NCBI GenBank assembly: GCA_040768665.1
Contig: JAXGMN010000050.1
Location: 1 to 64,000 of the forward strand
DNA: 64,000 nucleotides
From: JABWBD01 sp040768665
GTDB lineage: Bacteria > Planctomycetota > Planctomycetia > Pirellulales > Thermoguttaceae
Direction of reading: 5' to 3'
The translations under genes were made by a program, and so were the position numbers. Under the pieces are notes generated by a model, which had not been told where the DNA came from, made no database searches, and saw only the letters and a list, made by a program, of their open reading frames with translations. Below, piece by piece: positions 45,160 to 53,299 of the stretch; within the stretch, counting starts at the first letter, position 1, and the number at the start of each line of letters is the position of its first letter.

Positions 45160-45541
45160 CGATATCTCGAAAGACAGGAATTCCGCGTAAGCGCGACCCT
45201 GACCGACGCAGGTAACTGTTCACGGGCGGCAGGGGACCGGGTCCGTTTTTCGGCCGAATTCGGCATCTTGCCGGCAAAGACGCTGGCCGAAAACACGGAC
45301 CTGTCCCCCTCGCTCCCGCGGGCGTGAACGGTTACCGACGCAGTGCCCGCCCAGGAACCCAAGCTTTTACTGTAAGTCGGATGCGCACCAGGGTCAACGG
45401 GCTGTGTGAGACTGCGGTGTTGAAAAAGGGGACTGGCTCCGCAACACCTTGTATCTGCTGCCAAGACAAACCACTATTGGTTGTGGTGCCCGTCCCTTTT
45501 TTCATCCTCACCCCTGCGTGAGACTACTTTCTCCCCCTCCT
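45160..45541. other. intergenic region with palindromic element copy B
   Basis: The region is the upstream flank of hisF and the downstream flank of the SGNH hydrolase gene. It holds the palindrome at 45421-45506 and a partial motif CCTGTCCCC near 45300. No gene is supported. Confidence 0.5.
45421..45506. repeat. dispersed imperfect palindrome (GGGGACTGGCTCCG type), copy B
   Basis: The ends are TGAAAAAGGGGACTGGCTCC and GTGCCCGTCCCTTTTTTCA, imperfectly complementary. The central ACTATTGGTTGTGGTG matches copy A at 21261-21340. It lies between two genes and contains no coding sequence. Confidence 0.65.
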
Positions 45542-46681
45542 CTACTTCCTCTCCAGAACCCGCCGCAACACCGGTTCCAGCGCATCCGCCATCCGCACCA
45601 TACCCAGGTCCGACGGGTGCGAGCCGTCCACCGTCGCCTCGCAGTCGTCGCCCAAAAGTCCCTCGCCCTCGACGTAAGAAAGCCCCCCGACCCCCGCGGC
45701 CACGAGTTGGTCGTAAGCAGCTTTCAAGGCGGCCCGGCTCGTCGCATGCCGTTGCTGACTCGACGGTTTGAACTCCGCATTCGCATACGTGCGGTCCTCG
45801 ACCAGTACGATCGGCGCCTCGGGTCGCACCGCCCGCAGTTGCCGCACCAGCGGCTCCGCCCGCTCGGCCACTTCCTCCGCATTCATGTTCGGCAGGCAGT
45901 CGATCACGTACGCCGACGCATCGATCTCCGAAATCCACTCGCCCACCTCCCGGTCCATCTTTCCGTTGCCGGAAAAACCCAGGTTGACGGTCGGGCGATT
46001 CAGCCGCCGTCCCAGGATCGCGGGAAATGCCATTCCCGGACGCGACGCACAGCCCCCGTGCAGGATCGACGTCCCATAAAACACGATCGGCTTTTCCGGT
46101 CTCGGCGGCAACGGCTCGAACGCCGCCTCCTTCGGCACACCGATCTCGAGCGACTCCACCCCGTTGTAAAGCGGCAGATAGGCCATGTACTGCCGCATCT
46201 CCGGCGCGATATCGTTGGCCAGGTCCGCCTGGACGTGCTTGGAGGTGGGCCGGGTGATCCCCAGCCACCGCCACTGTCCCTCTGCGTTTTCGGCATACAG
46301 GTCGACCCCGCTGACCCCGGTGGCCGGCATGTGCGGCATCGCCACGCTGTCCAACAGCAGCGTGTACCGGGCGGAAATCCGCGGCGCGTCGGTCTTGAAC
46401 CGCACCGCCATGCCCGCCGAGTGGCGGCTCAGGCTCCACACCGGCCCGCGTGCCACCCCCTCCGCCTTGGCCGGCAACCGGTCGAAATACCGTTTCGTAT
46501 CCGACCACGCCTTTCCCTCCACGCCCCATGCCGAGACATCGTACCAGGCGGTCGCATCCTCGACCTTTGGCTCGACCCGGGTCTTCTCCTCGCCCCGGCC
46601 GGCGGCAACCTGAAGGACAACCACCGTTCCAACGATTCCTGCCAGCAACCGCACGCGGCCGTCACACCATTGAGCTTGCAT
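45542..46681 (-). CDS. secreted SGNH/GDSL-type hydrolase
   Basis: The product has 379 residues. The ATG at 46681 has AAAAAGGAG upstream. A signal peptide ('RLLAGIVGTVVVLQVAAGRG') is followed by a beta-rich N-terminal domain (about residues 40-170). The SGNH domain has block I 'IVFYGTSILHGGC' (Ser nucleophile), block II 'VNLGFSGNGKM', block III 'DCLPNMNAE' and block V 'DGSHPSDLG' (Asp and His). The order and catalytic residues are complete. Relatives are esterases acting on acetylated glycans, so carbohydrate deacetylation outside the cytoplasm is plausible but unproven. The gene is divergent from the Tat-exported isomerase-like gene, with a 170-bp shared upstream region. Confidence 0.88.
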   Translation of the reverse strand: MQAQWCDGRVRLLAGIVGTVVVLQVAAGRGEEKTRVEPKVEDATAWYDVSAWGVEGKAWSDTKRYFDRLPAKAEGVARGPVWSLSRHSAGMAVRFKTDAPRISARYTLLLDSVAMPHMPATGVSGVDLYAENAEGQWRWLGITRPTSKHVQADLANDIAPEMRQYMAYLPLYNGVESLEIGVPKEAAFEPLPPRPEKPIVFYGTSILHGGCASRPGMAFPAILGRRLNRPTVNLGFSGNGKMDREVGEWISEIDASAYVIDCLPNMNAEEVAERAEPLVRQLRAVRPEAPIVLVEDRTYANAEFKPSSQQRHATSRAALKAAYDQLVAAGVGGLSYVEGEGLLGDDCEATVDGSHPSDLGMVRMADALEPVLRRVLERK

Positions 46682-46853
46682 GCTATCTCCTTTTTCTTTG
46701 ATTCTTGAATCACTGCCCGGCAAAACGATCCCACCTTAATCCCCCCTCATCCCGACCGCAACCGCCGCCATCTAGTTGCACACTCGGCGCCTCCGGTGTA
46801 TGGTGGCGGCAGCCGTGATCGAGCAAGAACCTTAATTCTCAGGAGTCTCGCCA

Positions 46854-48413
46854 ATGGCCCCGAACCACGAGCATTCCCAGGATCATGCGACGCGTCCCCA
46901 CTGCTGCCCGTGCAGTCACCCGCAGTCCGGCGGCTCCGGGATCAGCCGCCGCAGCTTTCTCGGCGGTGCCGCCTTGGGCGGAATGGCGCTCACCGGCCTG
47001 AGTTGGTCGTCCCTGGTTGCCGCGCAGCCGGATATCCCCCTCGCGCCGCCGCGGAAACCGCTGATCGTAAAACCGATCTTCCTCTACCGTACGTACAAAC
47101 GCCGCGAACAGTGGAGCTGGCGCCCCTGGGGCGGCACCGGCACGCAAGAGGAAGCCGACCAGGAGCTCGCGCGGATCCAGGGCGAACTGGCCAAACTCCA
47201 GCAGGAAGCCGACTTCCCGCTGGAATTCCTCCCCGTCGCTCCCGTCACCGCCGCGGCCCAGTTGGCCGGCCTCGGCGATCTCGACTCCGCCGACGCCCTG
47301 CTGGTCTACGCCGCCGATGGCGACCTGAACGCCATCGCCAAGCTGGGCAAGAACACCATCTTCTTCGTCCGCCACAAATCCGGGCCGGTCTATCTCTACT
47401 ACGAAATCATCAGCCCGCGATTTCTCCGCCAGCACACCGACGACCTGGCGGTCGAAAAGATCGATTTCGACGACGTCGTGGTCGATAGCCAGGAGGAGAT
47501 CCTCTGGCGGCTCCGTTCGCTCTGCGGCCTCGAGAACACCGTCGGAGCGAAAATCCTCGCCGTCGGCGGCCCCGGCGCGTGGGCCCAGCCCAAAGACGTC
47601 GTCCCCAATCTCGTCCGCGACTTCTGGAAAATGGATATCCAGACCATCACCTATGAAGAGTTGGGCAAACTGATTGAGGCCGCACGCCAGGACAAGAAGG
47701 AAACGGCCCTCGCCGCGCGCCGCGCCGACGACTATCTCAAGATCCCCGGCACCACGCTCGAAACCGAGCGTGCCTTCCTCGACAAGGCATTCCTCCTCGA
47801 GCAGGTTTTCCGCAAGCTGATGGCCGTGGCCGACTGCCGCGCCATCACCATCAACTCCTGCATGGGCACCATCATGCCCATGTCGGAAACGACCGCCTGT
47901 ATGCCCTTGAGCACGCTGAACGACGACGGCTACCAGGCGTTCTGCGAATCCGACTTCGTCGTGATCCCCTCCGGCATGCTGCTCGGCGCGATCTCGGGCC
48001 GCCCGGCGTTCCTCAATGACCCGACCTATCCGCACGACAACCTGATTACCCTCGCCCACTGCACCGCCCCGCGCAAAATGGACGGCAAGAACCTCGAACC
48101 GGTGCGGCTCCTCACCCACTACGAGTCCGACTACGGCGCGGCTCCCAAGGTCGAAATGCACAAAGGCCAGAAAGTCACCAACGTCCTGCCCGACTTCGCA
48201 TCCAAGCGATGGGTCGGCTTCCTCGGCGAGATCGTCGACCACCCGTTCATGCCGATCTGCCGCTCCCAAATCGATATCCGCTTCGACTGCGATACCCGCC
48301 AGGTCGCCCAGCGGATGCCCGGCTTCCACTGGATGATGGTCTACGGCGACTACATGCGTGAAACCGGCTATGCACTCAAAAGAATCCCGATTGCCTGGGA
48401 ATGCCTCACGTGA
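46854..48413 (+). CDS. Tat-exported L-fucose-isomerase-like protein
   Basis: The product has 519 residues. A Cys/His-rich leader is followed by a twin-arginine signal ('ISRRSFLGGAALGGMALTG', about residues 30-50). The mature protein resembles the fucose/arabinose isomerase fold: an N-terminal Rossmann-like part ('SADALLVYAADGDLNAIA'), 'VGAKILAVGGPGAW', then 'AITINSCMGTIMPMSETTAC' and 'GYQAFCESDFVVIPSGM'. The CESD motif is typical of the isomerase substrate/metal region. Export through Tat fits a protein that folds with metal in the cytoplasm. Sugar isomerisation outside the cytoplasm would be unusual, so it may have another activity. A degraded paralogue lies at 26175-26606. The next gene follows after 34 bp. 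Confidence 0.82.
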   Translation: MAPNHEHSQDHATRPHCCPCSHPQSGGSGISRRSFLGGAALGGMALTGLSWSSLVAAQPDIPLAPPRKPLIVKPIFLYRTYKRREQWSWRPWGGTGTQEEADQELARIQGELAKLQQEADFPLEFLPVAPVTAAAQLAGLGDLDSADALLVYAADGDLNAIAKLGKNTIFFVRHKSGPVYLYYEIISPRFLRQHTDDLAVEKIDFDDVVVDSQEEILWRLRSLCGLENTVGAKILAVGGPGAWAQPKDVVPNLVRDFWKMDIQTITYEELGKLIEAARQDKKETALAARRADDYLKIPGTTLETERAFLDKAFLLEQVFRKLMAVADCRAITINSCMGTIMPMSETTACMPLSTLNDDGYQAFCESDFVVIPSGMLLGAISGRPAFLNDPTYPHDNLITLAHCTAPRKMDGKNLEPVRLLTHYESDYGAAPKVEMHKGQKVTNVLPDFASKRWVGFLGEIVDHPFMPICRSQIDIRFDCDTRQVAQRMPGFHWMMVYGDYMRETGYALKRIPIAWECLT

Positions 48414-48447
48414 GCAGAGGTCGATCACTCAACCAGGAGAACCTGAC

Positions 48448-49326
48448 ATGTCCTCAGAACAGCCCGTTGAACAACCCAACGACAATGACGAGGAACTGCA
48501 GTCGCTTGGGCAATCGGCAACGGCCGAGTCGCCCGACCAGCCCCTCGAAGATCTCGTCGCTCCCGACCAACTCGGCGACTCGCCCGCCGCCCCGTCGGAC
48601 CCCGGGTCCGAGTTGGCCCTCGAGGCGGCGCCCGCGGGCTTGGCCATTGGCCCGTTCGCCGGAGCGGCCTTTGCCGTCCTCGCCGTCCTGATCGGATGGG
48701 CCCTGCTGGAAGCTTTCCATCCCGTCTTCGCCGTTTCTCCGGAGTTCATCTCCGACAATCCCTCGGCCGAGCAGTCCCTCGCGCTCGCCGAGGCCGAGGT
48801 CCAGGTCAGCCTTTACAACTCCGTCCTGGTCCTCGCTTGTGCCGGAGCCCTCCTCGCCGGTCTGCTGGCGGTCGGCGAAGGTCTGGCTCGCCGCTCGATG
48901 ACCATGATGATTGCCGGATTCATCGGCTGTGCCTTGGCCGGCGCGGCGCTGGGCGGATTGGCCGGTTGGGTCGGCCACAGCGTCTACCAATCGGCCAAGC
49001 TCCCCGGTCAGGCCACGATCGATCTGGCCGGCACCATGGTCGTCCAAATGACCATGTTGGCAGCCCTGGGCGCGGGCGTCGGGCTCACACTCGGAAGCCT
49101 GGCCGGAGAGGCCGGTTCGCTCTGTACTCGCATCATTGCCGGCGCCCTGGCCGGTGTGTTGGCCGGCCTGGTCGGCCCCTTCGCCACCGCAAACTTGCTG
49201 CCGGCCGCCCAAACCGAGCAAGTCGTCCCCCGCGGCGACTTTGCCGCCCTTTTGTGGCTCGGCACCACCGGTCTCCTCCTCGGCCTCATTGTCCCGGGAA
49301 TGAAGCTCCGCAGGAAAAAGAGTTAG
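48448..49326 (+). CDS. multi-spanning membrane protein of unknown function
   Basis: The product has 292 residues from the ATG at 48448 with AGGAG upstream. A Gln/Glu/Pro/Asp-rich soluble N-terminus (about 75 residues) is followed by about six hydrophobic Ala/Gly/Leu-rich helices, for example 'GAAFAVLAVLIGWALLEAF', 'SVLVLACAGALLAGLLAVG' and 'LLWLGTTGLLLGLIVPG'. No family is recognised. It probably forms an operon with the Tat-exported isomerase-like gene 34 bp upstream. The coding sequence ends directly at the start of a long heptamer repeat tract. Confidence 0.75.
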   Translation: MSSEQPVEQPNDNDEELQSLGQSATAESPDQPLEDLVAPDQLGDSPAAPSDPGSELALEAAPAGLAIGPFAGAAFAVLAVLIGWALLEAFHPVFAVSPEFISDNPSAEQSLALAEAEVQVSLYNSVLVLACAGALLAGLLAVGEGLARRSMTMMIAGFIGCALAGAALGGLAGWVGHSVYQSAKLPGQATIDLAGTMVVQMTMLAALGAGVGLTLGSLAGEAGSLCTRIIAGALAGVLAGLVGPFATANLLPAAQTEQVVPRGDFAALLWLGTTGLLLGLIVPGMKLRRKKS

Positions 49327-49660
49327 TGGTTAGTGGTTAGTGGTTAGTGGTTAGTGGTTAGTGGTTAGTGGTTAGTGGTTAGTGGTTAGTGGTTAGTGGT
49401 TAGTGGTTAGTGGTCAGTGGTTAGTGGTCAGTGGTCAGTGGTTAGTGGTCAGTGGTCAGTGGTCGCCCGCCGCAACTCGGTCGTCGGTACTCAGTACTTG
49501 GTACTCAGTACTCGGCACTCGTAGTACGGTACTCAGTACTTGGCACCCCCCACCCTAGACGGGGCCTCAGCGTCGGGCCCCATCCCAATGCCGACCGCTG
49601 ACCGCCGACCGCTGACCGCCGACAACTGACAACTGACAACTGACAACTGACCACTAACTT
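49324..49660. repeat. heptamer repeat tracts, TTAGTGG and complementary CCACTAA/TGACAAC
   Basis: About 19 units of TTAGTGG or TCAGTGG run from the stop codon to about 49460. After about 150 bp rich in ACTCAGTACT-type repeats, the complementary-type units TGACAACTGACAACTGACC and CCACTAAC follow (49611-49656). The arms can pair as a large stem. The first unit overlaps the TAG of the preceding gene. Confidence 0.85.
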
Positions 49661-49929
49661 CATTGACAACGGAAAACTGTACCATTAGGCTAAGAATATC
49701 CAGATTTATCGGCAGATTTTCCGGCATGTTCAGTAGCGGGGCTTGGCTCCAAGCTAAATTCCCTGAGGGGCCGCTGAAATACCGTCGGCGAGGTGCCTGT
49801 CCCCCTTTTTCTGAACTGTGCCGATTTTCCCTGGTCTGGGCGAGTTCTTGAAAGCGTCATTGCTCTTCTGCTGCTTTCTGCTCGGCCGTGCCGCGGCCCT
49901 TCGTCGTCTTTTTGCCCCCGGAGTGGCTC
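49661..49929. other. upstream region of the pilB-like gene
   Basis: No gene is supported here. It includes a solitary GGTGCCTGTCCCCC followed by five T (about 49791-49809), which resembles the right arm of the dispersed palindromes. Any promoter of the pilus locus should lie here but is not recognisable. Confidence 0.45.
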
Positions 49930-51645
49930 ATGGTTAGCAAGAGGAAACTCAAGTACACCGATATTCTTGTTCGCGACGGCGCCATCGGCGCCGAACAGCT
50001 CGCCGAGGCCGATACGATGGCCCAGCAGGCGGGCATGAGGCTCCCCGAGGCACTTGTCCGTCTCGGCTATGCCACGGGGGAACAGATCGCCCGCGCCATG
50101 GCGACCGAGCATGGCCTCGAATACATCGACTTGGCCGAGGCCGTTGTTGCCCCTTCGGTCGTCGAGCTTGTCCCGGAATCGGTCGCACGCGAAAACGTCA
50201 TCTTCCCCCTTGCGGAGGACGACGGCGAATTGCGGGTCGTGGTCAGCGATCCCGATGATTTCGAAACCTTTGAAAAGCTCCGCTTCATTCTCAATCGCCG
50301 GATCGAAGTCGCGCTGGCCCCCCGAGAGAATATCCTGGATGCCATCAACCGCCACTATGGCCAGAGCGTCGGCGAAAGCGCCGACTCGATGCTCCAGGAG
50401 TTCACCGACACCGCCATCGATTTCACCGAAACCGTCGACGAGGGGGCTGCCGTCGAAGAGATCGACGAAACCAGCGCACCCATCGTTCGCCTGGTCCACC
50501 TGATCATCACCGAGGCAGTCCAACTTCGCGCTTCCGATATCCACGTCGAACCGTTCGAAGACCGGGTCCGGGTCCGCTACCGCATCGATGGGATCCTTAC
50601 CGAGCGCGATAGCCCCCCACGCCGCCTGCTCGGGGCGATCCTCTCCCGCATTAAGATTCTCTCCCGGCTCGACATCGCCGAGCGCCGCCGAACTCAAGAC
50701 GGCCGCATCAAGATCACGGTCGGCGACAAAGACCTGGACCTTCGGGTGAGCGTCATCCCCTCCTCCCACGGGCAGAGCGTGGTGATGCGAATCCTCGACA
50801 AGGAGAGCATTAAGGTCGGACTTCAGCAACTCGGATTCGCCGAGGACGACTACCACCGTTTCAAGAATCTCATCCGTCGCCCCAACGGGATCATCCTTGT
50901 GACCGGGCCGACCGGGTCCGGAAAGACGACCTCCCTCTACGCCGCCCTGAACGAACTCAACACCCCCGACCGCAAGATCATCACCGCGGAAGATCCCGTC
51001 GAGTACTACCTCCCGGGGATCAACCAAGTCGAGATCAAGCACGACATCGGGCTCGACTTCGCCCGCGTCATTCGTGCCATGCTCCGCCAGGCCCCGAACG
51101 TGATCCTCGTCGGAGAAATGCGCGATCTCGAGACCGCTCAGATGGGAATTCAGGCGTCACTAACTGGACACTTGGTTTTCAGTACACTACATACGAACGA
51201 TGCGCCAAGTGCTGTTACACGTCTGATTGACATGGGGGTGCCCGCCTATCTGGTGGCTAGTAGCGTCGTCGCCATCATGGCTCAGCGACTCGTTCGCGTC
51301 ATCTGTCCCAAATGCAAGCAGCCATTCACCCCTAGCAAGGCCATCCTCGAGTCCGCCGGTATCACCGCCGAGCAAGCCGCCACAGCGACCTTCTCCAAGG
51401 GAAAAGGATGCCGACACTGCGGGGGATCAGGATACCGAGGGCGGCAGGGGCTGTTCGAACTGATGATGATGTCGTCAAAAGTCCGCGAGCTGGCCTTCAA
51501 CGAGGCCCCCACCGCAAATATTCGCCGCCAAGCCATCGGCGAGGGCATGCGGACCATTTACATGGACGGCATTAACAAGGTCTGTAGTGGCGTCACGACC
51601 CTGGAGGAAGTCTTCCGCGTCGCCAAAGTCGAAGAGCAGGTTTAG
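49930..51645 (+). CDS. PilB/GspE-type assembly ATPase 1
   Basis: The product has 571 residues from the ATG at 49930 with GGAG upstream. An N-terminal T2SSE_N-type domain (about 5-150) is followed by the ATPase: 'ASDIHVEPFEDRVRVRYRID', Walker A 'LVTGPTGSGKTTSLYAAL' (about residue 325), the Asp box 'IITAEDPVEYYLPG', Walker B 'NVILVGEMRDLETAQMGI' and the His box 'GHLVFSTLHTNDAPS'. The zinc site is CPKC…CRHC. All residues are intact, so it should power polymerisation of pseudopilins. It opens the plus-strand pilus/secretion locus. From about 51150 to 51420 the codon use and wobble look less GC-rich than neighbouring DNA. A repeat tract follows the stop. Confidence 0.94.
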   Translation: MVSKRKLKYTDILVRDGAIGAEQLAEADTMAQQAGMRLPEALVRLGYATGEQIARAMATEHGLEYIDLAEAVVAPSVVELVPESVARENVIFPLAEDDGELRVVVSDPDDFETFEKLRFILNRRIEVALAPRENILDAINRHYGQSVGESADSMLQEFTDTAIDFTETVDEGAAVEEIDETSAPIVRLVHLIITEAVQLRASDIHVEPFEDRVRVRYRIDGILTERDSPPRRLLGAILSRIKILSRLDIAERRRTQDGRIKITVGDKDLDLRVSVIPSSHGQSVVMRILDKESIKVGLQQLGFAEDDYHRFKNLIRRPNGIILVTGPTGSGKTTSLYAALNELNTPDRKIITAEDPVEYYLPGINQVEIKHDIGLDFARVIRAMLRQAPNVILVGEMRDLETAQMGIQASLTGHLVFSTLHTNDAPSAVTRLIDMGVPAYLVASSVVAIMAQRLVRVICPKCKQPFTPSKAILESAGITAEQAATATFSKGKGCRHCGGSGYRGRQGLFELMMMSSKVRELAFNEAPTANIRRQAIGEGMRTIYMDGINKVCSGVTTLEEVFRVAKVEEQV

Positions 51646-52035
51646 GGGTTAGTGATTAGTGGTTAGTGGTTAGTGGCTAGAAGAGGGTAGTAGCTGGAAG
51701 ACTGGAAGGTCGCGTCCCCGGGAAGATGGTAATCACCAACCACTAGCCACTAGCCACTAATCACTAACCACTAACCACTAACCCCTAACCACTAACCCCT
51801 ATTTTCCTTGTACCGTGTCCAGCCGTTTCGAATAATCAACTGCGACCAGGGTACGAAGCCCACCCTCGCGGCCCCGGCCGGGCTGGGGACCGCCGCCACG
51901 AGGGAAACGCCGCCACCGGAACTCGTCCGCCATGGACGCGGACGGGACTATTTCGCGCGTCCGAGCTTAGTCTTTTCACCGCAGGCTTCTCCGACTTTCC
52001 AGTGAGACCTGCTCGGACCACTGAAGGGACTGTTT
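51646..52035. repeat. spacer with inverted heptamer tracts
   Basis: GTTAGTGG-type units (51649-51678) and the complementary CCACTAGCCACTAATCACTAACC-type units (about 51739-51800) are separated by about 60 bp and could form a long imperfect hairpin. The rest, to the pilT start, shows no gene. Confidence 0.75.
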
Positions 52036-53202
52036 ATGGCAACGATCCTGATTGACAAGCTCCTCCACACGGTCGTCAACCGAAAGGCCAGCGACCTGCA
52101 CATTGCCGTCGGCCAGCCACCCGTCCTACGCCTCGACGGCCACCTGGTTCGCCTCGACACGAAATCGCTCGAGGCCGAAGACACGGTCGCTCTCATGAAG
52201 AGCGTTACTCCTGAACGGTGCCAGCAGGAACTCCAGGAGGTAGGCACCACCGACTTCGGTTTCGCTTTCGGCGACATGGCCCGCTTCCGCGTGTCGGTCT
52301 TCAAACAGAAGGGCTTTGTCGGGATGGTCCTTCGACAGATCCCCAACAAGCTGCTCGACTTCAAGGCCCTGGGCACTCCGCCCGTCGTTGCCGACCTGAT
52401 CCTCCGGCCCCGCGGCCTTTTCCTGGTCACCGGTCCCACGGGGTCCGGAAAGACCACCACCCTGGCCGCCATGATCGACTTCCTCAACGCCACGGTCGAC
52501 CACCACATCATCACGATCGAAGACCCGATCGAGTTCTACCACTACCATAAGAAGTCCACCGTCAACCAGCGCGAGCTCCACGTCGACGTGCCCAGCTTCG
52601 CCGAGGCCATCCGCCGCGCATTGCGTCAAGATCCCGACGTCATCCTTGTCGGCGAAATGCGCGACCTGGAGACGATCGAGGCGGCGATCACCGCGGCCGA
52701 AACCGGCCACGTCGTCTTCGGCACCCTCCACACCACCGGCGCCCAGGGCACCGTCAACCGCGTTATCGACGTCTTCCCGACCAACCAGCAAGAGCAGATC
52801 CGGACCCAGTTGTCGACCGCCATCATCGGCATCCTTTCGCAGCAGCTTTTGCCCAAGATCGGCGGAGGCCGCGTGGCCGCCTACGAAATGCTCGTGGTCA
52901 CACCCGCCATCGCCAACCTGATCCGTGAAAACAAGACCTATCGTATCAACTCCGCCATCCAGACCGGCCACAAGCTCGGCATGCAGCTCCTCGACGACCA
53001 CCTCTTCCGCCTCTGGCGCGACGGCGTCATCGAGAAGCGCGACGCGATGGTCAAGTGCAACCAGCCCGACGAGCTCGCCGCCCGCATCGCGCGCGCCGAG
53101 CGCGGACTCCTGGAAGACGAAGACGAAGCCCGCGCCCGCATGGCCAAGGGCGAAGAGCCCGTCGGCAAGAAAGGCAACGACGGCGCCGCCCAGAAGAGGT
53201 GA
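52036..53202 (+). CDS. PilT-like retraction ATPase 2
   Basis: The product has 388 residues. It has the PilT layout: 'VVNRKASDLHIAVGQPPVLR', 'FRVSVFKQKGFVGMVLRQI', Walker A 'LVTGPTGSGKTTTLAAMI' (about residue 132), the Asp box 'IITIEDPIEFYHYH', Walker B 'DPDVILVGEMRDLETIEAAI', the His box 'GHVVFGTLHTTGAQG' and the C-terminal 'KLGMQLLDDHLFRLWRDGVI'. The charged C-terminal tail ends in a Lys/Arg-rich stretch. It lies between two PilB-type motors, as in type IV pilus loci, and probably drives pilus retraction. It is only moderately similar to the PilT-like protein at 43200-44375. Confidence 0.94.
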   Translation: MATILIDKLLHTVVNRKASDLHIAVGQPPVLRLDGHLVRLDTKSLEAEDTVALMKSVTPERCQQELQEVGTTDFGFAFGDMARFRVSVFKQKGFVGMVLRQIPNKLLDFKALGTPPVVADLILRPRGLFLVTGPTGSGKTTTLAAMIDFLNATVDHHIITIEDPIEFYHYHKKSTVNQRELHVDVPSFAEAIRRALRQDPDVILVGEMRDLETIEAAITAAETGHVVFGTLHTTGAQGTVNRVIDVFPTNQQEQIRTQLSTAIIGILSQQLLPKIGGGRVAAYEMLVVTPAIANLIRENKTYRINSAIQTGHKLGMQLLDDHLFRLWRDGVIEKRDAMVKCNQPDELAARIARAERGLLEDEDEARARMAKGEEPVGKKGNDGAAQKR

Positions 53203-53215
53203 GGAGTGAAAGTGG

Positions 53216-53292
53216 ATAGTGGATAGTGAACGCCCCCGCCAACCACCAAACCGCTCCACTGACAACTGACAACTGACCACTGACAACTAAGG
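53216..53292. repeat. short heptamer-type repeats between pilT- and pilB-like genes
   Basis: GTGGATAGTGGATAGTG at 53212-53228 and then CACTGACAACTGACAACTGACC at 53257-53280 fill the spacer. The tract ends directly before the start codon of the next gene. Confidence 0.75.
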
Positions 53293-53299
53293 TCCCCCA

